Part shown: one piece after another, positions 21,336 through 29,151 of the stretch
Layout of the letters: each line of letters starts with the position of its first letter
Numbering within the stretch: position 1 is the first letter of the stretch
NCBI GenBank assembly: GCA_000980495.1
Contig: LARN01000049.1
Coordinates: forward strand, 1 to 30,453
From: Acinetobacter sp. N54.MGS-139
GTDB taxonomy: Bacteria; Pseudomonadota; Gammaproteobacteria; Burkholderiales; Burkholderiaceae_F
Direction of reading: 5' to 3'
DNA: 30,453 nt
Notes under the pieces: model-generated
Seen by the model: the letters and a program-made list of their open reading frames with translations, nothing else
Database searches by the model: none
What the model was told of the DNA's origin: nothing
Program-made: the position numbers and the translations under genes

Positions 21336-22208
21336 TTACGCCGGTCGCTTCGAGGATTTTTGGCGGATATAGAAAGCCATCAGATTCAAAGCGAATACTG
21401 TCATCAGAAGAACCAGAGCTGTTGCACACTGAATCGGCACCGCTTTATCCGGATTCATGCCGGTCGTGGCCAACACATAGATGTGATACGGCAACGACAT
21501 TACCGCGGCGAACGGAGAATTCGGCAAGTTGGTCGTCGATACTACGGCTGCTGTAAACATGATGGCGCTCGTTTCTCCGGCTGCTCTGGCCAATCCCAAG
21601 ATGGCGCCGGTCAAAATTCCCGGAAGTGCGGCCGGAAGAACTGTACGAAGAACAGTCTGAGTTTTGCTGGCGCCCAATGCAAGAGAGGATTCTCTCCAGC
21701 TGTTCGGTATTTGAGAAAGTGTTTCTCGGACGGTATTGATGACGATCGGAAGCGTGAGAACTGCTAAAGTCAGGATCCCGGCAATCGCACTGACGCCTAA
21801 ACCGCAAACGGTGACAAAGAAAGCTAATCCGAACAAACCGAAAACAATGGACGGAACGCCGGCAAGATTGGCGACGGCCAAAGTGATGAGCTTTTTAAGC
21901 GGACCTTCTTTTGCGTATTCATTGAGCCAGACGGCGCAGACAATTCCGAGAGGCAGTGCAACAGCCATAGCCCCGATGGACAGAATCGCAGTGCCGATGA
22001 TGCAAGGCAGAATCCCGCCCTCTTCCATCATTTTTTCCGGAAAGGAAGAAAGAAATGAAGGAGAAAGCGTTCCGGCTCCGTGGTAACAAATGTAGCCAAG
22101 CGAAGCGAGAAATAAGGCGACCACGATCCAAGCACCGGTCTTAATCATAAAAAGACCAGCATACTCTTTAAATGTTCTTCGATCTCGTAAGGTTATGGAT
22201 AGATTCAT
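21336..22208 (-). CDS. pstA: Phosphate ABC transporter permease PstA
   Basis: Inner-membrane permease of the high-affinity phosphate importer, paired with PstC. 290 residues with six predicted helices; the cytoplasmic EAA loop that docks the ATPase reads RESSLALGASKTQTVLRTVLP (in two parts: ESSLALGASKTQ and RTVLPAALPGI). ILPCIIGTAILS and GETSAIMFTA are family signatures. AGGA is seven bases before the ATG. It follows pstC after 13 bases, giving the order S-C-A. The ATPase gene pstB, normally next, is absent here and lies instead at 24298 on the other strand. Confidence 0.95.
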   Translation of the reverse strand: MNLSITLRDRRTFKEYAGLFMIKTGAWIVVALFLASLGYICYHGAGTLSPSFLSSFPEKMMEEGGILPCIIGTAILSIGAMAVALPLGIVCAVWLNEYAKEGPLKKLITLAVANLAGVPSIVFGLFGLAFFVTVCGLGVSAIAGILTLAVLTLPIVINTVRETLSQIPNSWRESSLALGASKTQTVLRTVLPAALPGILTGAILGLARAAGETSAIMFTAAVVSTTNLPNSPFAAVMSLPYHIYVLATTGMNPDKAVPIQCATALVLLMTVFALNLMAFYIRQKSSKRPA

Positions 22209-22221
22209 TGAAGTTCCTGTG

Positions 22222-23103
22222 TTAGTTCGAGGCTTTTAATTTGTATTTCTGAGAAACCAGGAACGCCGCCAGATTGCACAGAAAGGTAAAGAAAAACAGT
22301 ACGATGCCGATGGCAAACAAAGCATGGTAGTGAGAGCTTCCGAATGGCGACTCAGCCATTTCAGCAACAATGGATGCCGGCATCGGTCTGACCGGATCAA
22401 ACAAACTTTCGGGAATGAGTGCCGCACCGCCTGCTACCATCAAAACAACCATGGTTTCTCCGATCACGCGGCTCAATCCCAGCATTACTCCGGTCGCAAT
22501 TCCGGAAAAAGCAGCCGGGACCGTGACGGTGGTCAGTGTTTCCCAATGCGTGGCGCCGAGTGCCAGAGACGACTCTTTTAGGCTTCTGGGAACTGAGCGA
22601 AGAGCGTCTTCGGAAATGGTACAGATCGTCGGAACGGCCATGAGCGCCAGCAAAATGGCGGCATTCAATACATTCAGTCCGGTCGGAGCTCCGAAATAAT
22701 CCTGCAGGAAAGGTGCCAAAACAGTCATGCCGACAAAGCCGATCACAACGGAAGGCATTGCAGCCAAAAGTTCGATGAACGGTTTAAAAATGGACCGTAA
22801 TCTTGACGAAGCAATTTCAGATAAGTAGACAGCGCAGAGGATCCCGAGAGGTATGGCCATTACGGCGGCGAGCAGCGTGACCGAGACAGATCCGATGATT
22901 AAAGGAAATATTCCGAAAGACGGAGGATCTTCCGTCGGGTACCAGTCGTGACCGGTCAGAAAATGTTTGAGCGATATTGTCTCGAGGACCGGCATCCCCT
23001 CTTTAAACAAGAACCAGACGATTCCGGCGAGGCCGGCAAGAGTAAGAAGAGCTAAAAATAAAAGAGATTTTTCAAAAATGAAATCCTTGATGGTTCGCTT
23101 CAC
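22222..23103 (-). CDS. pstC: Phosphate ABC transporter permease PstC
   Basis: Second permease of the Pst importer. Six predicted helices; conserved GIFPLIIGSVSVTLLA, AMPSVVIGFVG, the EAA loop KESSLALGATHWETL followed by TVTVPAAFSGI, and VIGETMVVLMVAGG. Start: I prefer GTG 23103 (293 aa) because GGAG lies seven bases upstream; a TTG at 23124 would add seven residues but its AGGTGA is too close to be used. A 105-base gap with a hairpin separates it from pstS, typical where the binding protein is made in excess. Confidence 0.94.
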   Translation of the reverse strand: MKRTIKDFIFEKSLLFLALLTLAGLAGIVWFLFKEGMPVLETISLKHFLTGHDWYPTEDPPSFGIFPLIIGSVSVTLLAAVMAIPLGILCAVYLSEIASSRLRSIFKPFIELLAAMPSVVIGFVGMTVLAPFLQDYFGAPTGLNVLNAAILLALMAVPTICTISEDALRSVPRSLKESSLALGATHWETLTTVTVPAAFSGIATGVMLGLSRVIGETMVVLMVAGGAALIPESLFDPVRPMPASIVAEMAESPFGSSHYHALFAIGIVLFFFTFLCNLAAFLVSQKYKLKASN

Positions 23104-23183
23104 TAGAAGACTCCGAGATTTCAATCACCTTTGCGGCTCCGGCTATTCAGTGCCGGTCACAGCGAAAATGACGGAAACGGTTG

Positions 23184-23211
23184 GAAAGCTTACTTCGATC
23201 TTCAAGCTTTC
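23184..23211. other. Stem-loop between pstS and pstC
   Basis: Perfect arms GAAAGCTT (23184-23191) and AAGCTTTC (23204-23211) with a 12-base loop. Without a T-run it is likely a partial terminator or 3' stabiliser that raises pstS mRNA over pstCA, as seen in many ABC operons (inference). Confidence 0.55.
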
Positions 23212-23229
23212 TGTCAGAGAGATCTGAAA

Positions 23230-24051
23230 TTAACGTTTGGCAGGCGGAATAAAACCGACTTCTTTGATCAGGCTTCGGCCTTCTTCAGACAGGCAGAAGT
23301 CCGTTACTTTTTTTACGGCCCCTTGCGGCTGATGATTTGTGTAGAGATAAAGATCGCGTGAGAGCGGCCATTTGCCGTTTTTTGCGGTCTCGGGTGTTGC
23401 CTTAATCCCGTTGATTTCAACCGCCTTGATGATCGGGACTACGTAACCGAGGCCGACATATCCGATCGCGTTTGGATTCCTAGAGACGGTTTGAACTACG
23501 GTCCCGTTGGAGCTTTGCAGAAGTGCTCTCGGGCTGACGCGCTGATTTTTCATGACCAGAGATTCCCAGGTTTCAAAAGTTCCCGAAGATGTATCTCTGG
23601 ATACCAAGACAATCGGAGCATCCGGTCCGCCGACCTCTTTCCAGTTCTTGATTTCACCCTTGTAGATTTTTCTCAAGTCGTCCAAAGAGAGATTCTTGAG
23701 GGAGTTTTTAGGATTGACGATCGGAACAATTGCGTCAACCGCTACCGGAATTTCAAAGGGTTTTACGCCCTTTTCTTCAGCCGCCTTCATTTCTTTATCT
23801 TTAATTTTTCTGGAGCTCATGGCGATTTGTGTCAGCTGCTCATTCAGAGCCTTGATTCCGTTGCCGGAGCCGCCTCCGGAGAGTTCGATGACAACCGAAG
23901 GATCTTTTTGCATGAGGTGCTCAGAGATTTTTTGCATGACCGGCAAGACGGTTGTTGAACCGGAAACCGTCACGTTTTCTTTTGCCATGGAAGAAGCGGA
24001 AACAGCCATGGCAGACAAAGCAAGTAAGGAAATTAAATAATTTTTTCTCAT
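23230..24051 (-). CDS. pstS: Phosphate-binding periplasmic protein PstS
   Basis: Solute-binding protein of the Pst importer, 273 residues, of the short PBP-like type rather than the roughly 340-residue E. coli form. A Sec signal peptide occupies about 1-23 (LISLLALSAMAVSASSMAKE). Phosphate-contact segments are VSGSTTVLPV (residues 29-38), SGGGSGNG (about 59-66) and RDTSSGTFETW (about 151-161). C-terminal FIPPAKR matches the family end. It is the first gene of the minus-strand pst transcript, behind the PhoB array at 24126-24181. Confidence 0.95.
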   Translation of the reverse strand: MRKNYLISLLALSAMAVSASSMAKENVTVSGSTTVLPVMQKISEHLMQKDPSVVIELSGGGSGNGIKALNEQLTQIAMSSRKIKDKEMKAAEEKGVKPFEIPVAVDAIVPIVNPKNSLKNLSLDDLRKIYKGEIKNWKEVGGPDAPIVLVSRDTSSGTFETWESLVMKNQRVSPRALLQSSNGTVVQTVSRNPNAIGYVGLGYVVPIIKAVEINGIKATPETAKNGKWPLSRDLYLYTNHQPQGAVKKVTDFCLSEEGRSLIKEVGFIPPAKR

Positions 24052-24125
24052 AAATTCTCCTATGTTTTATTAACAAGTTTTTTTGTTCCAAGAAAGAAAT
24101 TGTTTTTCCTCAAGGAACACGGCGA

Positions 24126-24181
24126 ATACTAGAAGTAAAAAATGACAAGAAAATTACAGTTCTGTGAAATTTTTATGACAA
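24126..24181 (-). promoter_or_regulatory. PhoB-box promoter of pstSCA: four half-sites at 11-bp spacing
   Basis: Minus-strand half-sites TTGTCAT (24175-24181), ATTTCAC (24164-24170), CTGTAAT (24153-24159) and TTGTCAT (24142-24148) start exactly 11 bases apart, the PhoB period. Ten bases after the last lies TAGTAT (24126-24131), a -10 box. No separate -35 is needed at PhoB-activated promoters. Confidence 0.85.
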
Positions 24182-24197
24182 TAAATCAAAGAGTAAG

Positions 24198-24253
24198 TTG
24201 TCATTAAATTGACATATTCCTGACATTTAGTTGTCATAAAAGCAAAATACAAT
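24198..24253 (+). promoter_or_regulatory. PhoB-box promoter of pstB: four half-sites at 11-bp spacing
   Basis: Plus-strand half-sites TTGTCAT (24198), TTGACAT (24209), CTGACAT (24220) and TTGTCAT (24231) start exactly 11 bases apart. Ten bases after the last lies TACAAT (24248-24253), a -10 box. The layout mirrors the minus-strand array across a 16-base centre (24182-24197). Confidence 0.87.
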
Positions 24254-24297
24254 TTTCGCGAATTTGAAAATGAATCAGGAATGTTGAAAAAGTAAAT

Positions 24298-25068
24298 ATG
24301 CAAGTAAATAATGAATTTACAAAATTGAGCGCTTCTAATTTGAATTTCTTTTACGGCTCAAAACAGGTATTAAAAAATATTTCTCTCTCTTTCAACAAAA
24401 AAGAAATCACCGCCTTAATCGGACCGTCAGGCTGCGGGAAAAGTACTTTTCTGCGCACCTTGAATCGAATGAATGATTTAATTGAAGGTGCGCGTCTTGA
24501 AGGATCTATCAAATTCGGTGATGAAGAAATCAACCATCCGCATTGCGATGTGGTTGAACTGAGACGAAGAATCGGAATGGTTTTTCAGAGACCGACGCCG
24601 TTTGCTAAAAGCATTTTCGAAAATGTGGTCTATGGTCTGAAAGTTTCCGGCGTTACAAACAAATCGCTTTTGATGGAAAAGGCGGAAGAAAGTCTTCGAA
24701 GAGCCGCTCTATGGGACGAAGTCAAGGATCGCCTCAAGGACTCTGCCCTTTCTCTTTCCGGCGGTCAGCAGCAAAGATTATGTATTGCTCGGGCCTTGGC
24801 CGTAGAACCCGAAGTGCTGCTGATGGATGAACCGGCGAGTGCGTTAGATCCGATTGCGACAGAAAAACTCGAACATGGCATGGAGGAACTCAAGAAGGAT
24901 CTTTGCATCATCATCGTCACCCATAACATGCAGCAGGCCATGCGAATTTCGGACAATACAGCTTTCTTCTACATGGGTGAGTTGGTCGAACACGGTCCGA
25001 CGAAAAAGATCTTTTCGAATGCCACTGAAGAAAAAACTCGTCAGTACGTGAGCGGAAGCTTCGGCTAA
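24298..25068 (+). CDS. pstB: Phosphate ABC transporter ATPase PstB
   Basis: Cytoplasmic ATPase of the Pst importer, 256 residues. Walker [10 protein letters not shown] (near 42-50), Q-loop [10 protein letters not shown], signature LSGGQQQRL, Walker [13 protein letters not shown] and H-loop VTHN are all intact; LNRMNDL and [16 protein letters not shown] are PstB-specific. The ribosome-binding site is weak. Unusually the gene is on the opposite strand from pstSCA and forms its own transcript under its own PhoB array. No phoU follows. Confidence 0.96.
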   Translation: MQVNNEFTKLSASNLNFFYGSKQVLKNISLSFNKKEITALIGPSGCGKSTFLRTLNRMNDLIEGARLEGSIKFGDEEINHPHCDVVELRRRIGMVFQRPTPFAKSIFENVVYGLKVSGVTNKSLLMEKAEESLRRAALWDEVKDRLKDSALSLSGGQQQRLCIARALAVEPEVLLMDEPASALDPIATEKLEHGMEELKKDLCIIIVTHNMQQAMRISDNTAFFYMGELVEHGPTKKIFSNATEEKTRQYVSGSFG

Positions 25069-25079
25069 CAGCAATTAAG

Positions 25080-25106
25080 AAAAAACCGCGGACGTCAGCC
25101 GCGGTT
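25080..25106 (-). terminator. Rho-independent terminator of the gltS-thioredoxin transcript
   Basis: Perfect arms AACCGCGG (25084-25091) and CCGCGGTT (25099-25106) with a seven-base loop. On the minus strand it is followed by TTTTTT (A at 25080-25085, which partly pairs in the stem). It also lies right after pstB and may act both ways. Confidence 0.88.
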
Positions 25107-25124
25107 GAGTCGTAATTTTAGAAA

Positions 25125-25463
25125 TTAGATTTCTTTCAAAGCCTTTTGGACGAACTCGTCGAAGGCTTCAACTTTTTTCGGTTCGACCAAGGTGTCGAGA
25201 ATTTCGCCTTTGTTAATCAAAAGAAGCGTCGGGATGTGGCGGACACGGAATTTAGCGTTGAGACCTGCTTCGGTATCGAAATCACAGTGGGCAAACTGAA
25301 TCTTGTCATGGTACTTCTGAGCATATTCCATGAACATCGGTTGGATTCGCTTGCAGTCAATGCACCAAGAAGCGCCGATTGCTAAAAGAACCGGTTTGGC
25401 GCTTTTCACGACGGTGTCTTCGTAATTTGCTTCTGTGACGTGGAGAACGATTTCATCAGCCAT
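25125..25463 (-). CDS. Thioredoxin-fold protein with CIDC active site
   Basis: 112-residue single thioredoxin domain without signal peptide, so cytoplasmic. The redox motif is SWCIDCKR (Cys34 and Cys37), not the WCGPC of TrxA, which would shift redox potential. The cis-Pro loop RHIPTLLLI and the KPVLLAIGA strand are in place. AGAGGT is seven bases before the ATG. It starts 16 bases after the GltS-like gene and ends in a strong terminator, so the two are one transcript. The target is unknown; the pairing with a transporter does not by itself explain a role. Confidence 0.9.
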   Translation of the reverse strand: MADEIVLHVTEANYEDTVVKSAKPVLLAIGASWCIDCKRIQPMFMEYAQKYHDKIQFAHCDFDTEAGLNAKFRVRHIPTLLLINKGEILDTLVEPKKVEAFDEFVQKALKEI

Positions 25464-25479
25464 TCATTACCTCTTCTAT

Positions 25480-26712
25480 CTAGAAAATCGTGAGTAAAAA
25501 TTTAATTAAAAGCGTATTGGAGATCGCCAAGAGAATCAAGCCTACTACGCAGACGACCAGGAAGCCGTCGGTATTCGGGCCGTATTTTTCGCAAAGGCTC
25601 TGCATGTTGCTGAGTCCGTTGGCGGCCATCCCCATGGAGAATGCCAAACCTCCGACCGCAATGAGCATCCCTCGGAAGTCCTTGCCTAAAAGATTGAAAT
25701 AGACAAAGCGGGCAAATAAAACATTAACGATGAGCTCGAGGAAGAATACAGCGATGATCGGCGCTGAGAGATCAAAGATCAAATCCAGCTGAAGCGCGCA
25801 TGTTGAAACCAAAATGAAAAGAATCAGAAAGATCTTCGTCATAGTCCTTAGTGCGAGACCGTCAACGCTGAACCAGCCTGTGGAATCTGCAAAGTTTCTG
25901 GCGATCAGTGCGCAAACCATGCAGACGGTGTAGTCAGGAATCAAAACGCTCGTAAACAGTTTCTGATTGATTAGATGCCCGAGGGCCATACATACGAAGC
26001 AAATAGCAATGATCTTGATGCATTCAACCGTATGGGTTTGGTAAAAAGGTTTAGTGCTTCGCTGAATGGAACGAATAAGCCTCGCATTGTCGAATTCGGT
26101 GCGGCTGGGATTTTTGAGGTCGTATCTTTTAATGAGGTATTCGCCCATCGGAGCGCTGACCATCATGGAGCAAACCATGCCCAATGTTGCAACTCCCAAG
26201 GCGGCTTCGGCGGCGCCGGAGAATTTATCTAGCTGCTCAACTGCGGGAATGAAACTTGAAAGCGTTTCCGTTCCGCCCATCATGGATATTGTGCCCATGA
26301 GCAGTCCGAGATGCTGGTGCATGCCTAAGGCTTGTGCCGCAGTGAGTCCGATGAGTGCCTGAAGCACGCCTAAGACCATTGCCAAAGACCAAAACATGAT
26401 GGAGATGACAAATCCGGTTTTAATGAGCTTCCAGCTCCCCATCAGAGCCATCATGGTGAGAAAGAACTGGAAAATCAGTGCATTAAGGTCCGGATTTAGG
26501 ACCACGACCGCGGTCTTGGAAATTTTTAGGCATGCAAAAACAATTGCTGCCGGCAAACCGCCGATAAAGGGAACAGGAATGGATAGGTCCTGCAGAAGCT
26601 TGATTTCAGATTTAATCCAGCGGCCAAGAAAGTAACAAAGACAGGCAATTCCTAAGATAAAAAAATTATCCAAATGAATGTGTAAGACGCCGTCGACGCT
26701 TGTAAAGTCCAT
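25480..26712 (-). CDS. gltS: GltS-family sodium/glutamate symporter-like permease
   Basis: Inner-membrane secondary transporter, 410 residues, about ten to twelve helices in two inverted halves. Matches to E. coli GltS can be seen in sequence: LGRWIKSEIKLLQDLSIPVP (two segments, LGRWIKS and IPVPFIGGL), then ALMGSWKL, and EAALGVATLGMVCSMMVSAPMGEYLIKR against its TEVAMACATFGLVLGG stretch. The first re-entrant loop, GGHGT in GltS, is GGTET here (ISMMGGTETLSSF), suggesting a changed substrate or binding mode. The substrate should not be assumed to be glutamate. It is co-transcribed with a CIDC thioredoxin. Confidence 0.85.
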   Translation of the reverse strand: MDFTSVDGVLHIHLDNFFILGIACLCYFLGRWIKSEIKLLQDLSIPVPFIGGLPAAIVFACLKISKTAVVVLNPDLNALIFQFFLTMMALMGSWKLIKTGFVISIMFWSLAMVLGVLQALIGLTAAQALGMHQHLGLLMGTISMMGGTETLSSFIPAVEQLDKFSGAAEAALGVATLGMVCSMMVSAPMGEYLIKRYDLKNPSRTEFDNARLIRSIQRSTKPFYQTHTVECIKIIAICFVCMALGHLINQKLFTSVLIPDYTVCMVCALIARNFADSTGWFSVDGLALRTMTKIFLILFILVSTCALQLDLIFDLSAPIIAVFFLELIVNVLFARFVYFNLLGKDFRGMLIAVGGLAFSMGMAANGLSNMQSLCEKYGPNTDGFLVVCVVGLILLAISNTLLIKFLLTIF

Positions 26713-26823
26713 GAGACTGCCTTTGTTTTGAGTTGTCCGGTGCTCGTTACGGATCGAAAAACTATAATCGCTTCAGATCCGAATAGTATATTCTCCACTG
26801 AATTCAAACACTCGAACCACGAT

Positions 26824-27744
26824 ATGCCGATCGAACTAAAACCCGTCACGCTTAACGAATTACCGCTTCTACAAGAACAACTGCCAAAACTTCAAAACGG
26901 AGACTGCAATCTTTCTATCGCCTCCGTCATCGGACGAGCAAAGGAATACAACATCAAATGGGGAATTTCCCAGGGTGAGTTAGTATTGAATTGGGCCCCC
27001 TATCCGGATATTCCTCCTGCCTACGTCATTCCGCTTCGCAGTGAAAACGCCCTGGCCATTATTGAGGACATCGCATCTGAGTGCCAGTGCTGCAAGGAAC
27101 CTGTGATTTTGTTCGGACGGTTTACGTTCATGACGGAAAGAATTTCCGAGCTGATGAGATACCGTAACTTCATTACGGTGTCTTCTAATTCCTGGTGGGA
27201 TTATGTCTATGAACGTGACAAGATCGAAAACTTGGAAGGCAGAGAATTACACGGCAAGCGAAATTTCAATAAGAGATTTTATAAGGCCTATCCGAACGCT
27301 CAGTTCGTATCCTTCACGCCGGAACTCATTGAAAAAGCAAGAGTATTTCTGAAGAACTGGTATGCCAACTACGGCGAAATGACAAAGAGTCTAGAAGCTG
27401 AGCGGGACGCTATCGAGCTTGCCTTCGATCATTTTGACGAGTTCCGCTTGATCGGCGGCGCTTTAATGGACGGAGACAATATGTACGGCTTTACCTATGG
27501 CTCTGACGTCGGTGAAAACATTTTCTCAGTTCACATTGAAAAGGCAGATCGCACGGTTACCGGTGCCTACCCTGCCTTGGCCAGCGCTTTGTGCAAGACG
27601 CTTCCGGAACGTTTTACTCAGATTAACCGTGAAGAAGACTTAGGTATTCCGGGTTTAAGAAAAGCCAAAGAAGACTGGGCTCCTTCGACCATGATCAGAA
27701 AGACGCTGCTGAAGCTGCAGCGTGCTATTCCAGAACCTATCTAA
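26824..27744 (+). CDS. DUF2156 protein (phosphatidylglycerol lysyltransferase C-terminal/acyltransferase fold)
   Basis: 306 residues, soluble, no signal or membrane segment. The GNAT-like fold of the DUF2156 family is indicated by GKRNFNKRFYKAYPNAQF (near residues 142-160), the pattern FDHFDEFRLIGGALMDGD and FSVHIEKADRTVTGAYPALA, and the closing REEDLGIPGLRKAKEDWAPS. That end motif is shared with MprF C-termini, which transfer aminoacyl groups from tRNA to lipid, but without MprF's membrane half the substrate is unknown. ATG 26824 is preferred; the frame is open upstream to a TTG at 26728 but the extra residues look non-homologous and would run into the promoter region (TATAAT at 26763-26768). 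No strong ribosome-binding site. It is divergent from the GltS-like gene. Confidence 0.82.
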   Translation: MPIELKPVTLNELPLLQEQLPKLQNGDCNLSIASVIGRAKEYNIKWGISQGELVLNWAPYPDIPPAYVIPLRSENALAIIEDIASECQCCKEPVILFGRFTFMTERISELMRYRNFITVSSNSWWDYVYERDKIENLEGRELHGKRNFNKRFYKAYPNAQFVSFTPELIEKARVFLKNWYANYGEMTKSLEAERDAIELAFDHFDEFRLIGGALMDGDNMYGFTYGSDVGENIFSVHIEKADRTVTGAYPALASALCKTLPERFTQINREEDLGIPGLRKAKEDWAPSTMIRKTLLKLQRAIPEPI

Positions 27745-27755
27745 TCCTCTGAATG

Positions 27756-27798
27756 CGCTGTCGGTTAAGAATAGTTTTCCAGGAGCGCACCGACAGCG
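27756..27798. repeat. Perfect 10-bp inverted repeat spanning a convergent gene end
   Basis: CGCTGTCGGT (27756-27765) and ACCGACAGCG (27789-27798), 23-base spacer. One arm is in the last codons of the minus-strand gene and the other meets its stop. It starts 12 bases after the DUF2156 stop and could end transcripts from both sides, although no T-run is present. Confidence 0.5.
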
Positions 27799-28295
27799 TT
27801 CCAATCTTTATTAAAAATCAGCTTTAAAGGAACCGGAACGGTGGCTTCCGGGTCTTTGGGTTGGTATGACTTTGCGCCGATGGAAGAAAGTGCCTCATGA
27901 AGGAGGCCGACCTTCGTCTCAAGCTCCTTACATCCCAACGTTTCTCTTTCTTTCTCCAATTCATTGAAAATCAACAGATTAATTTCCGGCGTTTTTGCGT
28001 CTTCTCTCAAAATGAATGCGGGAATGAGATTGTCGGTTCGGAGAAGATTTTCAAATCCGAAATGCTGAATTGATGAATGGAACCCTTCCATATCTCCGTT
28101 CCAATCGGAAAGAGAATCTAAGCCGTTTTTTAGATAGCTCATTAATTGTTCGATGGGTTTAGAAATTCCAGTTCGATCGGATAAAGAAAAATCGCGAGCC
28201 CAGACAACCTCCTCTTCGAAGTCAACTTTGTTGATGATGCGAAGAAGAAGATAGTTATTGCCCTTTTTATCAAGGGAAAAATAATCTTGAATCAT
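27765..28295 (-). CDS. Unrecognised protein (176 aa)
   Basis: No family recognised. Soluble, acidic, without signal or membrane segment; predicted alternating strands and helices (NYLLLRIINKVDFEEEVV, then INLLIFNELEKERETLGCKE, a helical stretch to about 135). It holds a single Cys near residue 121. AAGGCGG stands about six bases before the ATG. It lies 39 bases downstream of the next gene on the same strand, which suggests one transcript. Length and composition would fit an immunity or adaptor protein, but nothing in the sequence shows this. Confidence 0.7.
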   Translation of the reverse strand: MIQDYFSLDKKGNNYLLLRIINKVDFEEEVVWARDFSLSDRTGISKPIEQLMSYLKNGLDSLSDWNGDMEGFHSSIQHFGFENLLRTDNLIPAFILREDAKTPEINLLIFNELEKERETLGCKELETKVGLLHEALSSIGAKSYQPKDPEATVPVPLKLIFNKDWNAVGALLENYS

Positions 28296-28334
28296 TTGGC
28301 CCGCCTTATTTCAATGGAACAGCAAGACTAAATG

Positions 28335-28886
28335 TTAGTCGAAGATGGAAGGTAAAGGTTCCGGCCATCTGTTTTCGATGTCCGGGTCACGAAGAATCCA
28401 TTCTTCTGCGCCGTCTTCAAGCTGAAAACTTCGACATCCATTGAATAAGAAATCTAAGTAATATTCCATGAACATGAATGCTGCGGTAAAAGTTTCTTCG
28501 TCACTGGAGCCTTTGTAGACGGTCGCGATTTCCTCATCCATTGTGTCTCCAAGGTTCCCGCCCCGAGCGTTTATGACCTTTTTCATCGCCCACCAGTATG
28601 GACCATATTCCAGATAACTCTTCGGTTCGTATTTAATTTGACTGAGTACGAGCTCGGTTCCGTATGCGACGATATCTGAGCGTTTCTTGTTTTTGAGCAG
28701 ACCGGCCTTGTTATTGGCCGTTTTGGCTTTCAAAGTTGCGTCAGAGTAAATATAGCGGTTATAGCCCATTTCTACTTCTTGCCTCCAAAGGTTGGAAATT
28801 GATTGATCGGTTTTCAGATCAACCTTTTGAATTCGGAAATTTCCGATCCCGATGATCTCTAAGTTATGAGATGATGAAAGTCCCAA
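28335..28886 (-). CDS. Unrecognised protein (183 aa), aromatic-rich centre
   Basis: No family recognised. Soluble; features are a Lys/Asn-rich segment (LKAKTANNKAGLLKNKKRSD, residues about 52-71), an aromatic motif YLEYGPYWWAMKKVI (about 91-106) and an acidic C-terminus with WILRDPDIENRWPEPLP. The start is not clear: TTG 28886 stands two bases after the stop of the upstream truncated frame, which points to translational re-initiation, and ATG 28769 would give 144 residues but drop a plausible N-terminus (LEIIGIGNFRIQKVDLK). It sits between the truncated membrane gene and the 176-aa gene, all on the minus strand. Confidence 0.65.
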   Translation of the reverse strand: MGLSSSHNLEIIGIGNFRIQKVDLKTDQSISNLWRQEVEMGYNRYIYSDATLKAKTANNKAGLLKNKKRSDIVAYGTELVLSQIKYEPKSYLEYGPYWWAMKKVINARGGNLGDTMDEEIATVYKGSSDEETFTAAFMFMEYYLDFLFNGCRSFQLEDGAEEWILRDPDIENRWPEPLPSIFD

Positions 28887-28888
28887 GT

Positions 28889-29149
28889 TTACTTGGTGAT
28901 CCGGCCTTCTTGAGTATTTGCGTCCACTCTATCCCGGGCGCGAAGAAATGTAGGCCTTTTCTTTACCTGTAGCCACTTCCGTAAAGCATAGACAAAGTAA
29001 AGAGCCAAGAAACCGGCTGTGAATACAAGGACTTGAGTTTTATCATGAGGTGGAAGGTTTGAGTATTTTTTTCGTAGATGTCTTATAGGTTCGTATCTTA
29101 ATTTAGCTGCATGATCAATACTGTCTCCAAGGAATAAGAAGGAGACAGA
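28889..29149 (-). pseudogene. Single-helix membrane protein gene, apparently truncated at its 5' end next to the IS66-like element
   Basis: The minus-strand frame is open from 29149 to the TAA at 28889-28891 but contains no ATG or GTG, and its only TTG lies within the helix. It reads LRYEPIRHLRKKYSNLPPHD, then a helix TQVLVFTAGFLALYFVYAL, then RKWLQVKKRPTFLRARDRVD and a tail NTQEGRITK. The basic residues on both sides and the hydrophobic core look like a real membrane protein. The 5' end meets the leader of the transposase gene, so I infer an insertion cut it. The only start-like alternative is ATT at about 29113-29115 after GGAGACAG, which would be a rare codon. Confidence 0.5.
29121..29148 (+). 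promoter_or_regulatory. Hairpin masking the tnpA Shine-Dalgarno
   Basis: CTGTCTCC (29121-29128) and GGAGACAG (29141-29148) are perfect complements with a 12-base loop. The right arm contains GGAGA, the ribosome-binding site of tnpA (ATG 29152), so pairing in the mRNA would hide it. Confidence 0.65.
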
Positions 29150-29151
29150 TT

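Noticed and set aside
21300..21767. 155-codon plus-strand open frame over the pstA 3' end
   Set aside because: Antisense to pstA, which has clear family motifs; low-complexity His/Arg/Gly/Cys product.
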